Shown: piece by piece, positions 1 to 11,720 of the stretch
How the letters are laid out: every line of letters starts with the position of its first letter
Numbering within the stretch: position 1 is the first letter of the stretch
Source of the DNA: Pycnopodia helianthoides
Lineage: Eukaryota; Echinodermata; Asteroidea; Forcipulatida; Asteriidae
Direction of reading: 5' to 3'
DNA length: 64,000 nucleotides
Assembly: GCA_032158295.1 (NCBI GenBank)
Contig: CM063252.1
Location: forward strand, 19,612,036 to 19,676,035
Translations under genes and position numbers: made by a program
The notes under the pieces: generated by a model
Told to the model about the DNA's origin: nothing
Seen by the model: only the letters and a program-made list of their open reading frames with translations
Databases searched by the model: none

Positions 1-93
1 CATCCTTGTGAGTTTCATACAGTGGAAATAGGTTTTACACTGGTATTGTACATAATATTTGTGTAGTGTTGGGATAAGTAGAATGTTAAGATT

Positions 94-175
94 GGTAGTA
101 AAGTGCCAGCACGTTAATCCGGGGGTCGCAGGTTCAAATCCTGCTCCCACCGAAATTTTCTTTATTCAACCCAAA
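94..175 (+). mobile_element. tRNA-derived SINE fragment
   Basis: A pol III B-box-like GGTTCAAATCC sits in a tRNA T-arm context at about 130-150, followed by a tail beginning ATTTTCTTTATTCAACCCAAAA. A related B-box plus tail (TTTCTTTGTTCAGCCAAAAC) recurs near 27400, so this is a dispersed SINE family rather than a tRNA gene. The 5' tRNA half is degenerate and no acceptor stem closes. Confidence 0.5.
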
Positions 176-1805
176 ATTGTTAAGAAAAGTGTTACAGAAA
201 TCTGTTCCTCTGTTTAATGGAAAGTAAGTATGCTAATTTTTATTAGAATTGTAGATTTTGTCACTTGACATCTGGATGAAGGTGGCTTGATGGTAAATTG
301 AGAGGCCGTCAAAGCTCAAGTTACTTGCCTTCAAAAGCCAATGCTTGTATAAAGTGTACAATGTACATGTAGGTGTACTTTCACATTTACATTACCTCGT
401 AAGAGCTTTGTCAGTTTGAATGCAAATGGTGGTCGATGTGTGTGGTGAATATTGTACCAGTATATGGACATGTTTAAATACAAGTACAATACAATCTGCT
501 GGCAATAAATGGTGTAACGGATTCTGCAAATGTTATGGTTTGTTTGGAGAAACATGAACTCGTGGACAAGATAAAGACACAGAGAACATTGCATGATGCT
601 GTAACTCAACTGGGATTACTGTATGGAAATGTGAAGTCAAAATTTATGGTAAAAAAAAACTTAATTAGTTTGTATGATGTATGTACATTTGTACTATGCT
701 AAGTACGTTGAGACCTTCATTTATGTACTTGTATTGCTTTCTAATCTCAGGTTACAAATTGCCAAGGAGCAAATTGCTGCCAATTCAATGGCACTTTAGC
801 AATCCCCTTCTGTATAGCAATAAACGAGCTGGATTCCTATACATGCATTATTCAGTGACAGCTTTACTGCTTGTTTTGAAATAATATGCAGTCCGTAATT
901 AATATATGAGGCACCACAGTTGTGCTGAGACCTCCAACAAGCCATGCAACCATGCCAATACAAATTGTGGATTCTCATAAACTTGGAGAGATGATGTTGT
1001 GCATATTTGTTTGTGTTCCAGAAAAGCACAGTTACAGTTTTATACATGTTTTCCCCCGAGGCATAGAAAACTACATGAAGAGTCTCAATTGTTCAATGGG
1101 AACTCAACAGTCAATGATTCTTAGTGTTCCAATTTGCATTGCATCGGTGATGTACTAGAGATGGCCAGTGTGCACTTAGATATCAAGGGTTTTTAAGTCA
1201 GTCGCATCAGGCAGGGGGCCCCTCCTGATGTATCTAATGAATTATTTAAGTATGATTTGGGATTCAGGAGCACACCATTGAGATCGTTCAGGCTGATTGC
1301 CTTCCTCTTCAGGGAGGAATTCTATATCCGCTTTTTTTTTCTTCAACTTGGCATTTGGGCTGGGGCGATTTTCGAAAACTTGATATATTTCCAGAAATAA
1401 TAAATGCCTAGGTAAATAAACCCTGTTTAGATTGCCTTGTTCAGTTGGGAGGCATTTTTATATGGCCAGTGTTTTTAGTGTACGTCATCTTTAAGTCCAT
1501 ATTGCAGACATTTTAAGCAAGTATTATGTTGAGGAAAGAATAATGAAGTGGTGATACATTTTACAAGGTTTTGGCTTCACATGCCTTGCAGTTCATATTA
1601 CTCTGTTGAGTGCCAATATGCAATTTACTGTGCCGTTGTCTTAAATTATTGAATAACATTCTGTGCCTGATCTTCCATGGTGATCAGCTCACGATATGAT
1701 GAAGGGCAAACTCAAATACAAAAAGGGCGACCTCGTGGTCTAGTAAACTGACAATGGATACACCTTAGATCAATAATATTTTGTTGATACTATGGTTTGT
1801 TTGTT

Positions 1806-1892
1806 TGATAGATTGATTGATTGGTTGGTTGATTGATTGGTTGGTTGATTGATTGATTGATTGATTAATTGATTGGTTGGTTGATTGATTGA
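1806..1892. repeat. GATT/GGTT simple repeat
   Basis: A run of TTGATTGA and TTGGTTGG tetranucleotide variants, about 85 bp, with no coding content. Confidence 0.85.
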
Positions 1893-2750
1893 CTTTTAAA
1901 ATTTATATTTCGTACACAATTTATTCACTACTATTTTAGTTTTCAAATGTGGGGTTTTGGTTTTTTAATTTTCTCTGTGATTATTGTAAAGTTATGCCTA
2001 TGTTTATTTCTTTTTCTTTTTTTTTATGGGGAGGGGGGATTGGGTGGGGCAACCAATTTAACTTTAAATTTCTCAAAGGGTTATTAATTCATCTACCCGT
2101 AATTCAGTGATTCTTAAAATAATGACAAACCACCATGCATTGATGACAACAAAAATAGGGACCATGTTTTGCCTATTTTTTAAAAATGTGTTATTTTAAC
2201 AACCGATGCAACTTATTTAATGTTGAGTGTTTTGAGACTTAGTGTATCGTGAAACACGCGGTGACGAATTGAATCCTAGTTTACATTTTCCAGACGGCAA
2301 TGTACACATTTGTGACATTTGATGTAGTGTTGCTTGCTTTGTGCACATTGATTAAAGACGGAGCATCGTGTATGATGTAAATATGTACACTGTGCGTAGA
2401 TTGGATTGTTCACCCATGACTGGGATCAATTGCGGAAGGAACAACTTGTTTTTTTTTTCAATTTACAATGATTTTAAATGCAAAAATCGTTGCCCATAAC
2501 ATTATGCTTTTAATGGGTATCTCAATTAATTATTTGTTGTTACTGCAGAAGCATGCATAAACTGTACACTAGTCAGCAGTATTAAGAAAATTGTGTACTA
2601 CCAATATTGCGAAAACTGTATACTCCACGTAGCAGTAAAGAGAATACTGCAGACTTAGAATTCATCTTTGATGGCTAGGCCATTTTCACTTTGCAAAGGG
2701 CACTTCCTTTGGAAAAACTAAAGTGCTATGGGAAAAATTTGTAACTGCAT

Positions 2751-2885
2751 TATTGAGAAAACTGTATACTACTACTAGCAGTATTGAGAAAACTGTATAT
2801 TAGCAATATTGAGAAAAGGGTATGCTTGCAATATTGAGAAAAGGGAATACTTGCAATATTGAGAAAGCTGTATGATTGTCAATAC
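2751..2885. repeat. About 26-bp minisatellite
   Basis: The core TATTGAGAAAA followed by a CTGTATACT-like stretch recurs at 2751, 2782, 2808, 2832 and 2858, a spacing of 24-31 bp. Two more degenerate units lie upstream near 2580-2625. No coding content. Confidence 0.75.
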
Positions 2886-3619
2886 TTGAAGGATGTTGTT
2901 CTCTAGGAAAATCGTTGCATTTAATTCTATTGCATTGGTCTTATCCTGGCTCAGTTGCACCTTATTTTATCGATAACAAAATGCAATCATCGGTCTCTTC
3001 ATATCACAATCACTCAGCATCCAAGCCCTTGCCCCATCATGATAGTTACCTGAGCGTGTCGACTTTGTTTAACGCTTCATCATAAATTTCACACCTACTT
3101 GCCCGGTGCGCCAGGGATGATGCCGAATCTTTCATGGGCATATCTTGGCTAAGGTTGACTCATTAGTTCCAAGCGCTGAAGTGAATTTCTGATTAAATTG
3201 TTGGAGGAGATGTCTAGTTAAACAGCATCTGCAACTAGTTTGGCTGGATGCAATACCGTAAGTGGACGTGTCCGTTGAAGAATCAAGAGTATTATTTTCT
3301 AGTTTTTAAACTTTTTTAATGTAAGGGTCCCCAAGACTAAGCCTGAACGTGTGTAGATATGTAAGGAGTACAAGCTGTTTCCTGTAGTCACATCTTTTTA
3401 CCTCAATGACTTGGCCGTCAACTTTAATTTTGAGTGGAAAATGTTTCCTTGTGTAACATCAAGTCGCTTTTCGGAGTCAATCCAAAAGTGCTTTGGAATC
3501 AATTCACTCTGAAGTTAACAACAAAAACAGTGACTGATGGAACGGAAGTGAATCATGAAAGGAATTTTAATTTGGGTTATTTATTATTTATAAAAATGTT
3601 TGCGTTTTCTACTCTGCAG

Positions 3620-3760
3620 GTGTGTACACCATTGGAATCTCATCATCAAAGAAGACAAGACGGTACTTTAAGTGAACAACAAATGAGAAGTGGTCTGACA
3701 GTAAGATTTGCTGGTAATCACACTTGACCAAGTGAAGAGGTGAGATTAAGAGGTGCAAGT
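3620..3760 (+). other. 5'UTR part of the TPBG-like gene
   Basis: A pyrimidine-rich acceptor (TTTTCTACTCTGCAG) ends at 3619, so the start codon exon probably begins at 3620. The leader contains stops in the coding frame, for example TGA at 3725, which limits the start to ATG 3761. An in-frame GTG at 3740 is not a plausible animal start. The upstream donor exon was not found. Confidence 0.45.
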
Positions 3761-6700
3761 ATGGCACATTCCGGTTTGGACACTGCCTTCTTCTTCTTTA
3801 CCATTATTGTCTTCGCCTTGTCTGCGGTGCCCAGTGTCGCCCAGGACACGCCTAATGCCGACCGGGACTTGCCTTGCGCTTTGGATGTACCAGTGCATTG
3901 CAGCTGCTCAGGCACAAGTCTGACGTGCAGCAAGTGGCTTAAGCCTCTGATGACGTCGATTCCATCAAAGACGACATCCCTCAGGATATCGGGCTCGAAT
4001 ACAAGACATCTTAGGGCTAGCATCCAACCCAGAACCGCCCTCACGAACCTCAGAACATTAGACCTCACTAATAACACCATTATAGAAATTGAGCCACGCT
4101 GGTTCACCAGCAATAAGTTCCCAGCACTGGAGGAGCTAATCCTGGACACCAATAACATAACCCTCAGCGAAAAGGAAACATTTCGAGACGTGTCCAAGAA
4201 GCTGCGATTGTTGAGTTTAAACGGCGCCCTCAAGAGGAATTACACAGAGATGATCGGCAATAATTTAGGAAATGCTCTGCAAATGGGAAACTTATCCAAT
4301 CTTGTTGAGATCCGTCTTGATAACAATGAATTGGGCTTACTGACACCAACAACCTTACTGTTCTCTGGGAGTTCCAAACTTCAAAGATTGACCCTCTCCA
4401 ACAGTAGCCTCATAGCAATTCTACAGGGGACTTTCATGGTAAGATTCTTAACATAAAATGTTTTTTTTTTTTACCAACCCAGGTTGTACTCAGATTGCGT
4501 ATGGGTGCAGGGTAAACGGCTAGTGCTGGAAGTTGTCAGTTAACAGTTAGTTCACAAACTGTAACTTCAGTATGTTTCACCCAATTGTTTAAACAGTTAA
4601 CCAAGCAATTTGATAAACAGTTATCATACAGTGTGGTCATAACTGTGGTCCGCTGGCTAAATGCCAGTTAAAACACCCAAGGACCAGTCAAAATTCACTC
4701 CAAGTGGTTCGACTTGCTAGCTCAGTGTTGAAAAGCTTCCCTACTTTACATGAAATATGGAGTGGTGAAAAAACTGACGGACTAGTGAAATGGTAAATTA
4801 GCTGTTCTGCTGGCTAGTCATTCAAAAAATTGAAGGGGCAAACCCTGACATACGGTGACCTAATGATGTAAATGTGTGATCTCACTTGTCTTGACCAAAG
4901 ACATCTTGGTCGATATGAGTAGTACAACATCCATGGTAGGTGTGTCTTGCTCATTTGCTGACATTTTGAAGAGTAGTCACATTACACTGGAAAAGTCGCA
5001 GGCTAACACGTAAACATATCAGGTGTACTGTATGTGTGCCTCAATAGTCCAACATTGTCGTACTTGTGTCTTCACATGGCGGGTCGGTTTCTTGCCGAAC
5101 GACATAAGATTTTAATCTCAGTTTGGCAAAATGGCAACTCTCTAATCATATTTTGTGGGAGTAGGTCACATAACACCCTGATACTTTAGGGAGGCAACAA
5201 AGACAATTGTCTCCATGTCCCTGGTCATTGCCCTGGTGCTGAAATGTTCCAGAAGAAAAATATATTTCCCTATCAGAGGCAAGGTTTAAGCCAGGATTTG
5301 GTAAAAGGGATTTTTTTTTAAAAGAGTGGCCAAATTTGCTGGAAATTTTAAAACTCGGTGTCCAAATTGCTCACTTACAATACATTTACATGTAAATCAC
5401 AGATAAAACAGGGTGTCCAAATATAAAACAGGGTGTCCAAAAGACACCCAGACACCCCTCTGGCTAACACTATGATCAGAGGTACCCTTTACTGAGGACA
5501 AACTGCATTGGCCTTTGGTCCTTTCTCCATGCAAGAAGAAAGTTCCAGGCATGCACATATTCATTGCTTAATGCCAAACTGAGTGACATTTCCCATTACT
5601 ATAATAAGAGTTGTTATTATTGACTTTTATTGTATGGCACAAATTTCATTTAAAAAAAGCACAAATAGGCATCACATTAATTAAAAACAAGATGTGAATT
5701 GGCTTAATTAGATAGGTATGGCCAGGATTTGTTTAAAATAAGCAAGACATGCAAAAAGGCTTTAGAAACTAAATAAATTAAACAAATTTCAGAAGTCATA
5801 AGAGAGATTTCATTGGAATGCATGATTGAACAATAAACCACCTACCAGCATGGATGTAAAATAACTGCTGCCAAATTTACATAACCCATCAAAAAAAACT
5901 ATCTATTTGACATTAAGAACCGTAGTTTAAATACTGAATATAACATTGATTAGAAGTGGTTTTGTAGTGGATACAAAACATAGGCAACACATACATATTC
6001 AGCTTTCTCAATAAATGTTTGCGGTATTTAAACTGTCTACTAAAAAAGATGTTAAGGCCAGCAGCAATTGCACTGCCTGTTTTTTGGTAAAACATTGTTG
6101 ACTTACACAGGACTTTACATTTGTTTATAAATCAAAACCTAACTATGATAATATTTCACGTTTTCTTTCCCTTCACCTATAATTCACACTAAAAAGTTCT
6201 CTAAGTTCATTGGTACCAGTACATTATTAATATTTTTGTTGGTGATATTAAAAGTCTTTTTGATAGCATAATAAAACTAAGTGATAAATTATTATGATTT
6301 TTATTTATTTATATGTAGCGAAAGATATTCCCAAATCTCCGTCATTTGAACTTAAGTTCCAACGAGATCCCCAGCATAGATCAGAAAACCATCAAGGACC
6401 TCAGCACCTTCACAAACCTGTCTCTTGACCTCAGCAACAACCCCTACTTCTGCAACTGCAAACTGGCGGCCTTCCAAGCCTGGCTCCTCAACACCACGAT
6501 CGTCCCCGATACATCAGGCCTGCGATGTGATGATGCCGTCCTGAAGTCCAGCATCAACAAGAGTATCATTGATGCTGATTTAAAATGTGCGGACATTGTA
6601 GAAGTCAACGTGGACGATGGGTTACAGTCGTCTTACATCATACTCAGCATCATCTTGACTCTTGTGGGTATCTTGGCGATGGTTGTATTGTACATGAGGC

Positions 6701-6831
6701 GGAATGACATTAAGGACTACTTTGTGGAGTTCTATACAACCAGCAAAGAGGCATTCAACAGTCGCCAGGGTTACGATGACATCAACAGGGTTCGTCGGGA
6801 AACGCCTGAGATGGCACCAACTGAAGTTTGA
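3761..6831 (+). CDS. TPBG-like: TPBG/5T4 (WAIF1)-like leucine-rich-repeat membrane protein, two coding exons
   Basis: Exons are 3761-4438 and 6319-6831, joined in phase 0 (donor ATG|GTAAGA, acceptor TATGTAG|CG), giving 396 residues. Visible order: signal peptide about 1-28; LRR N-terminal cap with Cys 39, 47, 49 and 56; LRRs about 95-260 with LxxLxLxxN motifs; LRR C-terminal cap with Cys 271, 273, 296 and 316; one membrane helix about 331-351; a 45-residue tail ending TEV. Several N-glycosylation sequons lie in the ectodomain. The juxtamembrane-helix-tail segment (SYIILSI..., VLYMRR, IKDY, YDDIN) and the PDZ-type end match the TPBG family, which is a plasma-membrane modulator of Wnt signalling and other receptors and is about 420 residues in humans. 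The intron falls inside an LRR. Identification as an LRR receptor-like protein is firm; the TPBG assignment is likely; a Wnt role is inferred from the family. Confidence 0.85.
4439..6318 (+). other. Intron of the TPBG-like gene
   Basis: 1880 bp with GTAAGA donor and TAG acceptor. It contains a transposon-like patch at about 5283-5475, where AAACAGGGTGTCCAAA is repeated. This resembles the end sequence of the element starting at 27598 (AAACAGGGTGTGCAA). No internal exon was recognised. Confidence 0.8.
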
Positions 6832-7263
6832 TTGAGGTACTTATGCTCTATGGTATACTTTATTACAGCATATATATTTTTGAGCCACACCCATCAGTTT
6901 TAATCCAAGTGTGTGAGCTACATCTGCTAAGAAAAGTTGCCATGTGATTCTTTCACCTCTGTGGACCTGGTTCAAATCCACCTCAAATAATAAGAAAAAG
7001 GGCCCAATTTTATACAGCTGCTAAAGTACAAAAAGTAGCCTAGCACAACAAGGTTATGCTTACCAGAATAAGGTTACCAGCCAAAGTACCAAGTTGTGTG
7101 TAGTATCTGGTATCCTGCTCATTTTGTTCTAAGCAGAAAATGGTCAAGCAAAATTTTCTGCTTCAGCTCCGATCTGAACTGGTTTCTGGCACATGTAGTT
7201 TCTGGCACATGTGGTTTGCCAGTAACTAGTACTAGATTTAAAGACCCAATGTACAAACTTGTC
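6832..7263. other. 3' flank of the TPBG-like gene with a MITE fragment
   Basis: Presumed 3'UTR and flank; no AATAAA was noticed close to the stop. At about 6999-7093 lies a truncated member of the GGGCCCAATTT palindromic MITE family (compare 18878-19071), recognisable by GGGCCCAATTTTATACAGCTGCT and the segment CAGAATAAGGTTACCAG. Confidence 0.5.
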
Positions 7264-7685
7264 TTAAAGGGAGGGTATACCTTTGGTAATTACTCCACAA
7301 TAATGGCCATAAAAACTTACTTGGTAAGAACATGGAGAATTACTCCTTTCTCTATGGTAAGAAGCACTGCTGCTGTTGATAATGTATAACAAGTTGAGAA
7401 ATGGTTCCCCCTGTAAGGAATGTGGTTTATGAGAGAGGGATTCAAACACTTTTCAATCTGAGAAACGTTTCATGCATGAAAAGTTTCTCAGACTTTGTAT
7501 TCCAATTATGGATTAATTCTTCTTACGTGGACATAACCGCTCCAGATATTGGGCTATATTGCAAAAATGCTACCACCTTCTGAAATGAAATTGTCACAGG
7601 TTAATTTTATTGTAATGTCTACATTTATTTATAGGGTTAAAACAAAAAAACGGTTCCAAAAACCTAAGGTATACTTTGCCTTTAA
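7264..7685. mobile_element. TTAA-flanked MITE, family A
   Basis: The ends are TTAAAGGGAGGGTATACCTT and, inverted, AAGGTATACTTTGCCTTTAA, giving imperfect terminal inverted repeats of about 20 bp flanked by TTAA. The same element occurs in the opposite orientation at 10317-10705; for example CTCCAGATATTGGGCTATAT here corresponds to ATTGCCGAAAATCCGGAG there. TTAA targets are typical of piggyBac and Kolobok transposons; which one cannot be told without a transposase. Confidence 0.65.
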
Positions 7686-9390
7686 AGAAAATTGTAAAAA
7701 ATGCTCCAGATTTCACTATACAAAATATAGATAAAGAATCAAACACATGCTGTTTACTTATTTTTGAAAATCTTGGGGAAAATCTGGCTGTTGAAATGAA
7801 ATACTCAAGGCTAACAGATCTTTTATTTGTCCACACCATGCAAAGCTTCAAACATCACTTAACAGATCATGTTGGTGAGCAATCAGTCACACAATGAATG
7901 TCCCTTGCTGGTCGACTATAAATAGCTTGATGCGGTCGATTGGTTGCCTGAACCAGGGAAGTTGTGAGGAATATGCTGCATCCCTAATTGAACATCTCAC
8001 CTTGCTGTCAGGCAAGGTCCAATTTCATGGTGCTGCTTACCGTGTTATTCTACGCTTACCATCCTCATTCTCCGCTTACAGGCACCCTTTGTGCATATCA
8101 CATCTACAGTCACCGGTCTCTGTTTAAACAGTTAGCACTGTTTCTGAACTAGCTTTGTATATAAGCAGAATTTTTCACGGTGAGCAATCATTTCATGTGT
8201 CAAGTATTAACCACAAGGGAAACTGACTGGTTAAACTTTAAACTGAGCTATACAGCCCTATGTGGGGGGTCCCCTATTTTGTCAATATCTCTGTTCGGGG
8301 GGGGGGGGGGTGCCAGTCAGAAGCCGTACAACCATTAACTGCTGTGTAGCCAGGGATCACACCCAAGTTTAGGATACAGCCTGGGAAGCAGCAGCCAGGG
8401 GATCACCTTAATCCAACTTTTTTATTTCAAATGTCAAGTAATAAACCGCAGGGGAAACTGACTGGGCAAATTTTAAATAATTTTGGGTTGAACAAAAAAA
8501 TGGTAAGCACTGATTTCCTGCTTACAGCAAACAGTGCAAAGATACGAGTCCTGATTTATCCAGCTGTGTTGATCTGGGGACCCTGAGGTGTGATATTTTT
8601 GATTGGGCGAACAATAATTATTGCTCACTACACATTCAGGTCAAGTAAGTGCTCTCTCTAAACCAGTCATTTGAAAACAGGCCTTAACAATTGGCAAACT
8701 GGTGTCACCAAAAATACAGCATACTTTTTGGTTAAACATTTGAAAGTTTTGCCATTTAATATCATATTAATTAATTTAATAGGTGGAGGGGTTGCTAAAC
8801 ATCCCCCATCCCACCGGTAATAGAATGCCTCTTAGCACTTATCGTGGAGACTCAGAGGCACTTTGCACTGCATCGTAATAAGCGTAAATTAATGGACTGT
8901 TTACATGTAAACTTCATTGCCAGCAGGCATACATTGTAATTGAACAAAATCCAACCAATATCACCATCTTAGAGCAAAGACTTAGCAAGTAACATGGTGC
9001 TCGTTGCATGCTGCTAGTTGGTCAGCACCAGGCTACCCTTCTTATTCTGGATGCCAGACTGTTTTCACTGGCCATACATGCAAGTTTGCAGGAAGGAAAA
9101 CAAAAAGAAGAAAAAAACTCAATCAACTGAATATACCATGTGATCAAGAAATAATTAAAAGAGGCAAACGTCAAGTACATCTTTGGTTGGCCAGATTCAA
9201 CAGAGGCAATTGTCTCCAAGCCCCTCGTCATTACCTTGGTGCCCCTTGAAATGTTCCAGTTTAATTTCTCTCATACTGGTTCATTTTGCTAAGGAAAATC
9301 TGCCTTGCTTCTACAAGAATGCAGAATAAGTCCTGCATTCTTCCTCATACCTTGCTGTGCCGTTTGGCATAGACTCGATGCATGTTTCAT
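7686..9390. other. Non-coding, repeat fragments
   Basis: No gene recognised. It contains pieces of the GGGCCC MITE family near 8020-8110 and 8500-8545, a G run at 8299-8310, and a short duplicated phrase (AAATGTCAAGTA..., GGGGAAACTGACTGG) near 8200 and 8430. Confidence 0.4.
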
Positions 9391-9909
9391 TTAAAGGCAA
9401 TATATGCTTTTGGTAATTGTCAAAGACGAATATCCTCACTTGATGTATCCCAACATATAAATAAAATAACAAACCTGTGTACAGTTGGGCTCAATTGGTA
9501 ATCGAATGTGCAAGAAAACATTGAAAGAAAACACCCTTGTTGCATAGACTTGTGAGCTTCAAAATGCCTGAGTATGAAACCTTTCTCAGATTCAAATGTT
9601 TTAGTGAAAAATTACCTCCTTCTCAAAAACTACATTACTTCAGAGGGAGTCGATTCTCACAACGTTTTATTCTATCACAGGCATGCAACTTTTCCTCGGA
9701 TCAGCTGATTTCCTCTTTTTTATTCTCAGTTTTACCATTCAAAATTGAAAAATACTGTAAAAAATCACTGAAATTTTATAATTTTCTCTTTTTTTGGTGA
9801 AGTTACAGTTGCATGCCTGCTATCAGTAGCTCTCAGGTGCTCCTTACCAAATAAGTATTTATAATAATTTATTTCTTTAGTAATTACCAAACGTATCCAC
9901 TGCCTTTAA
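9391..9909. mobile_element. TTAA-flanked MITE, family A relative
   Basis: Starts TTAAAGGCAATATATGCTTT and ends with the inverted counterpart AACGTATCCACTGCCTTTAA. Inner parts (GGTAATTGTCAAAG at the left, AGTAATTACCAAAC at the right) extend the inverted repeat. Non-autonomous, with no coding capacity seen. Confidence 0.65.
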
Positions 9910-10316
9910 AGAGATGCAATTTCACAAAATAATAAGAGGATTTATTTACCTGCTTGAAATCTAGTCTCAGACATTTTACTGTATATTTATTGGCAACTGT
10001 CTAACTCATTTCCTCAGATGCTTTATATCTCACTGCGTCTCAATTAATTTTTATTACTCTTTAATGCTTACCCGAGGAGCTTTACTTTTGTCTCTGAGAT
10101 TAACTTGGGAGTCGTTGAACGTTCAGAATGTACCATCCAGAGGAAATGACACTAAAGCTTCTGTATTTGTCATGGGGACTCTCAGAGTGAATGCAATTTC
10201 CACACACTTTGCGGTCACTGTTCAATTGAAAAAAAGGTGCAATTTCATGACAGGCCACTGGACGCTGTTTTGTAAGACAATTATAAGAGGACATTAATCT
10301 CAAAGACGGCATCATG

Positions 10317-10705
10317 TTAAAGGCAAAGTATACCTTTGGTTTTTGGAACCATTCGATTGTTTTAATCTTATATAAATGTAGATTAGAAAATACAATAAAA
10401 CTAACCTGTGAAAATATCATTTCAAAAGGTGGTAGCGTTTTTTTTAGATATTGCCGAAAATCCGGAGCAGTTATATCCACGCAGGAAGAATAATCCACAA
10501 TTGGAACACACAATCTGAGAAACGCTTCTCAGATTCAAATTTTTTCTGATTAAAACTGATATATATTTTTCCATAACCACATTACTTCGAATTAAAATGA
10601 TTCTCAAAATGCTTTATACTATCGAAAGCTGCTGTACAGTACTTCTAACCAAGTAAGTTTTTATTGCCACTAATTTTGGCAATTGTGATTACCAACTTCC
10701 CTTTA
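10317..10705. mobile_element. TTAA MITE, family A, inverted copy
   Basis: TTAAAGGCAAAGTATACCTT at the left and ACCAACTTCCCTTTAG at the right. It is the reverse-complement relative of 7264-7685, with matching internal blocks around CTGAGAAACG and GGAACCATTCG. The right TTAA has decayed to TTAG. Confidence 0.65.
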
Positions 10706-11425
10706 GAACAGAACTGTAAGATTCATATCTCAAAATATAGTGTGTTCTTCAAATTATGACAATACAATTGTGTAATGTAGAATGACAGATTGCAACCTAT
10801 GGATCAAGACCTTAAAGTGGGTCGCGTTAAAATTCAAGTGGGTCGTCAACCTTTGTCAGAAGTGCTACAATTTATCCTAACACATTTTGATCACTTCGTC
10901 GGTCGTCGGCAACAAAGATTGCCCCATATAAGCGATCGAAGTTGGTTAGAGTAAAAATAGGCTGTTTTTATTCCTACATTGCCTGCAGCAGGGGGTTCAA
11001 TGTGCCAGTGATGGATGGGTGTGTTGCAGTCAATTTTCATAGGGTCACAGGTCTAATAGTGTGGGGACTGTTGGTGTAGAATATTGGATGGTGATCTTTT
11101 AAAAGCACTTAAGCTGTGTTACATACAGGAAAACTTTCCCATTCTTTCAACATAGATTATAACGCATACATTGTATTCAGCCCCCTCAAAAAAACCCCCA
11201 ATAATAACAATTAATAAACAAACAAATAAATAAAAGAATAATTACATAAATGAATAAATAAAAATTTAAAAGACAGAAAGAGAGAAAAACTGGAATGAAT
11301 AAGTAAATGAATAAAAAAAGAAAATAATAGTAATATTAAACAACAAACATAAACTAAATTAAATAAGTAAATAGAAATTATATTAATAATAATAGTAAAA
11401 TTTAACAAATATACATTATATTCAC
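10706..11425. other. Non-coding, AT-rich
   Basis: No gene recognised. 11200-11400 is an A-rich AATAAATAA-type low-complexity tract, and the minus-strand open frame across it is only a run of I, L, F and S codons. Confidence 0.5.
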
Positions 11426-11439
11426 TTTGCAGTTACACC

Positions 11440-11720
11440 ATGTATATATATCTACTTTGCTGTATAGATTTGTTCTTTTGAGAACTGTCTTGCTATTTAT
11501 TCTACTGCCTCGGAGTAGATTTCAGAACTCGGGGGACTACTTAGTTCTGAAAAGAACTGTCCTGCTTATTAACTACATACTACCTGGGCAGGAGGTGGGA
11601 AATCAGCCGGGACTTCTCATTATTAACTTCACTGCCGTGGAGTGAGTTTTAATTGGTCTCAGCGTTTCGACTAGCCTGCTCTAGTCATCATCAGGAGACT
11701 GAAGAGTGTTTGAGATGCTG
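11440..11720 (-). mobile_element. Penelope-like element terminal fragment
   Basis: The segment reads on the minus strand from a hammerhead-type core (11699-11656) into about 200 bp containing CTCACTCCACGGCAGTGAAG and two related blocks around AGAACTGTCCTGCTTATTAA. Hammerhead motifs of this form are characteristic of the terminal repeats of Penelope-like retroelements. No reverse transcriptase or GIY-YIG reading frame was found next to it, so it is a fragment. The assignment rests on the ribozyme motif. Confidence 0.45.
11656..11699 (-). ncRNA. Hammerhead-ribozyme-like motif (probably decayed)
   Basis: On the minus strand the order is GTCTC, CTGATGA, a hairpin GACTAG-agcagg-CTAGTC, GAAAC, GCT, GAGAC. 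This gives a 5-bp helix I (GTCTC/GAGAC), the conserved CUGAUGA box, a 6-bp helix II and the GAAA box, with an extremely short helix III as reported for Penelope-like elements. Position 16.1 before the expected cleavage site reads C (GCT) rather than the needed U (GUH), so this copy may be inactive. Confidence 0.5.

Larger units (their letters stand above)
176..3619. other. Non-coding stretch upstream of the TPBG-like gene
   Basis: No reading frame here has recognisable domains; the open frames (up to about 97 codons) are AT-rich and have no familiar motifs. The stretch holds two simple tandem repeats, listed separately. It may contain the promoter and first 5'UTR exon of the TPBG-like gene, because an intron acceptor lies at 3604-3619, but I cannot place the transcription start. 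Confidence 0.5.

Noticed and set aside
3718..4233. 171-codon minus-strand frame
   Set aside because: Antisense shadow of TPBG-like exon 1, which has signal peptide, cysteine caps and LRRs on the plus strand.
11211..11408. 65-codon minus-strand hydrophobic frame
   Set aside because: Low-complexity AATAAATAA tract; apparent membrane segments are compositional.
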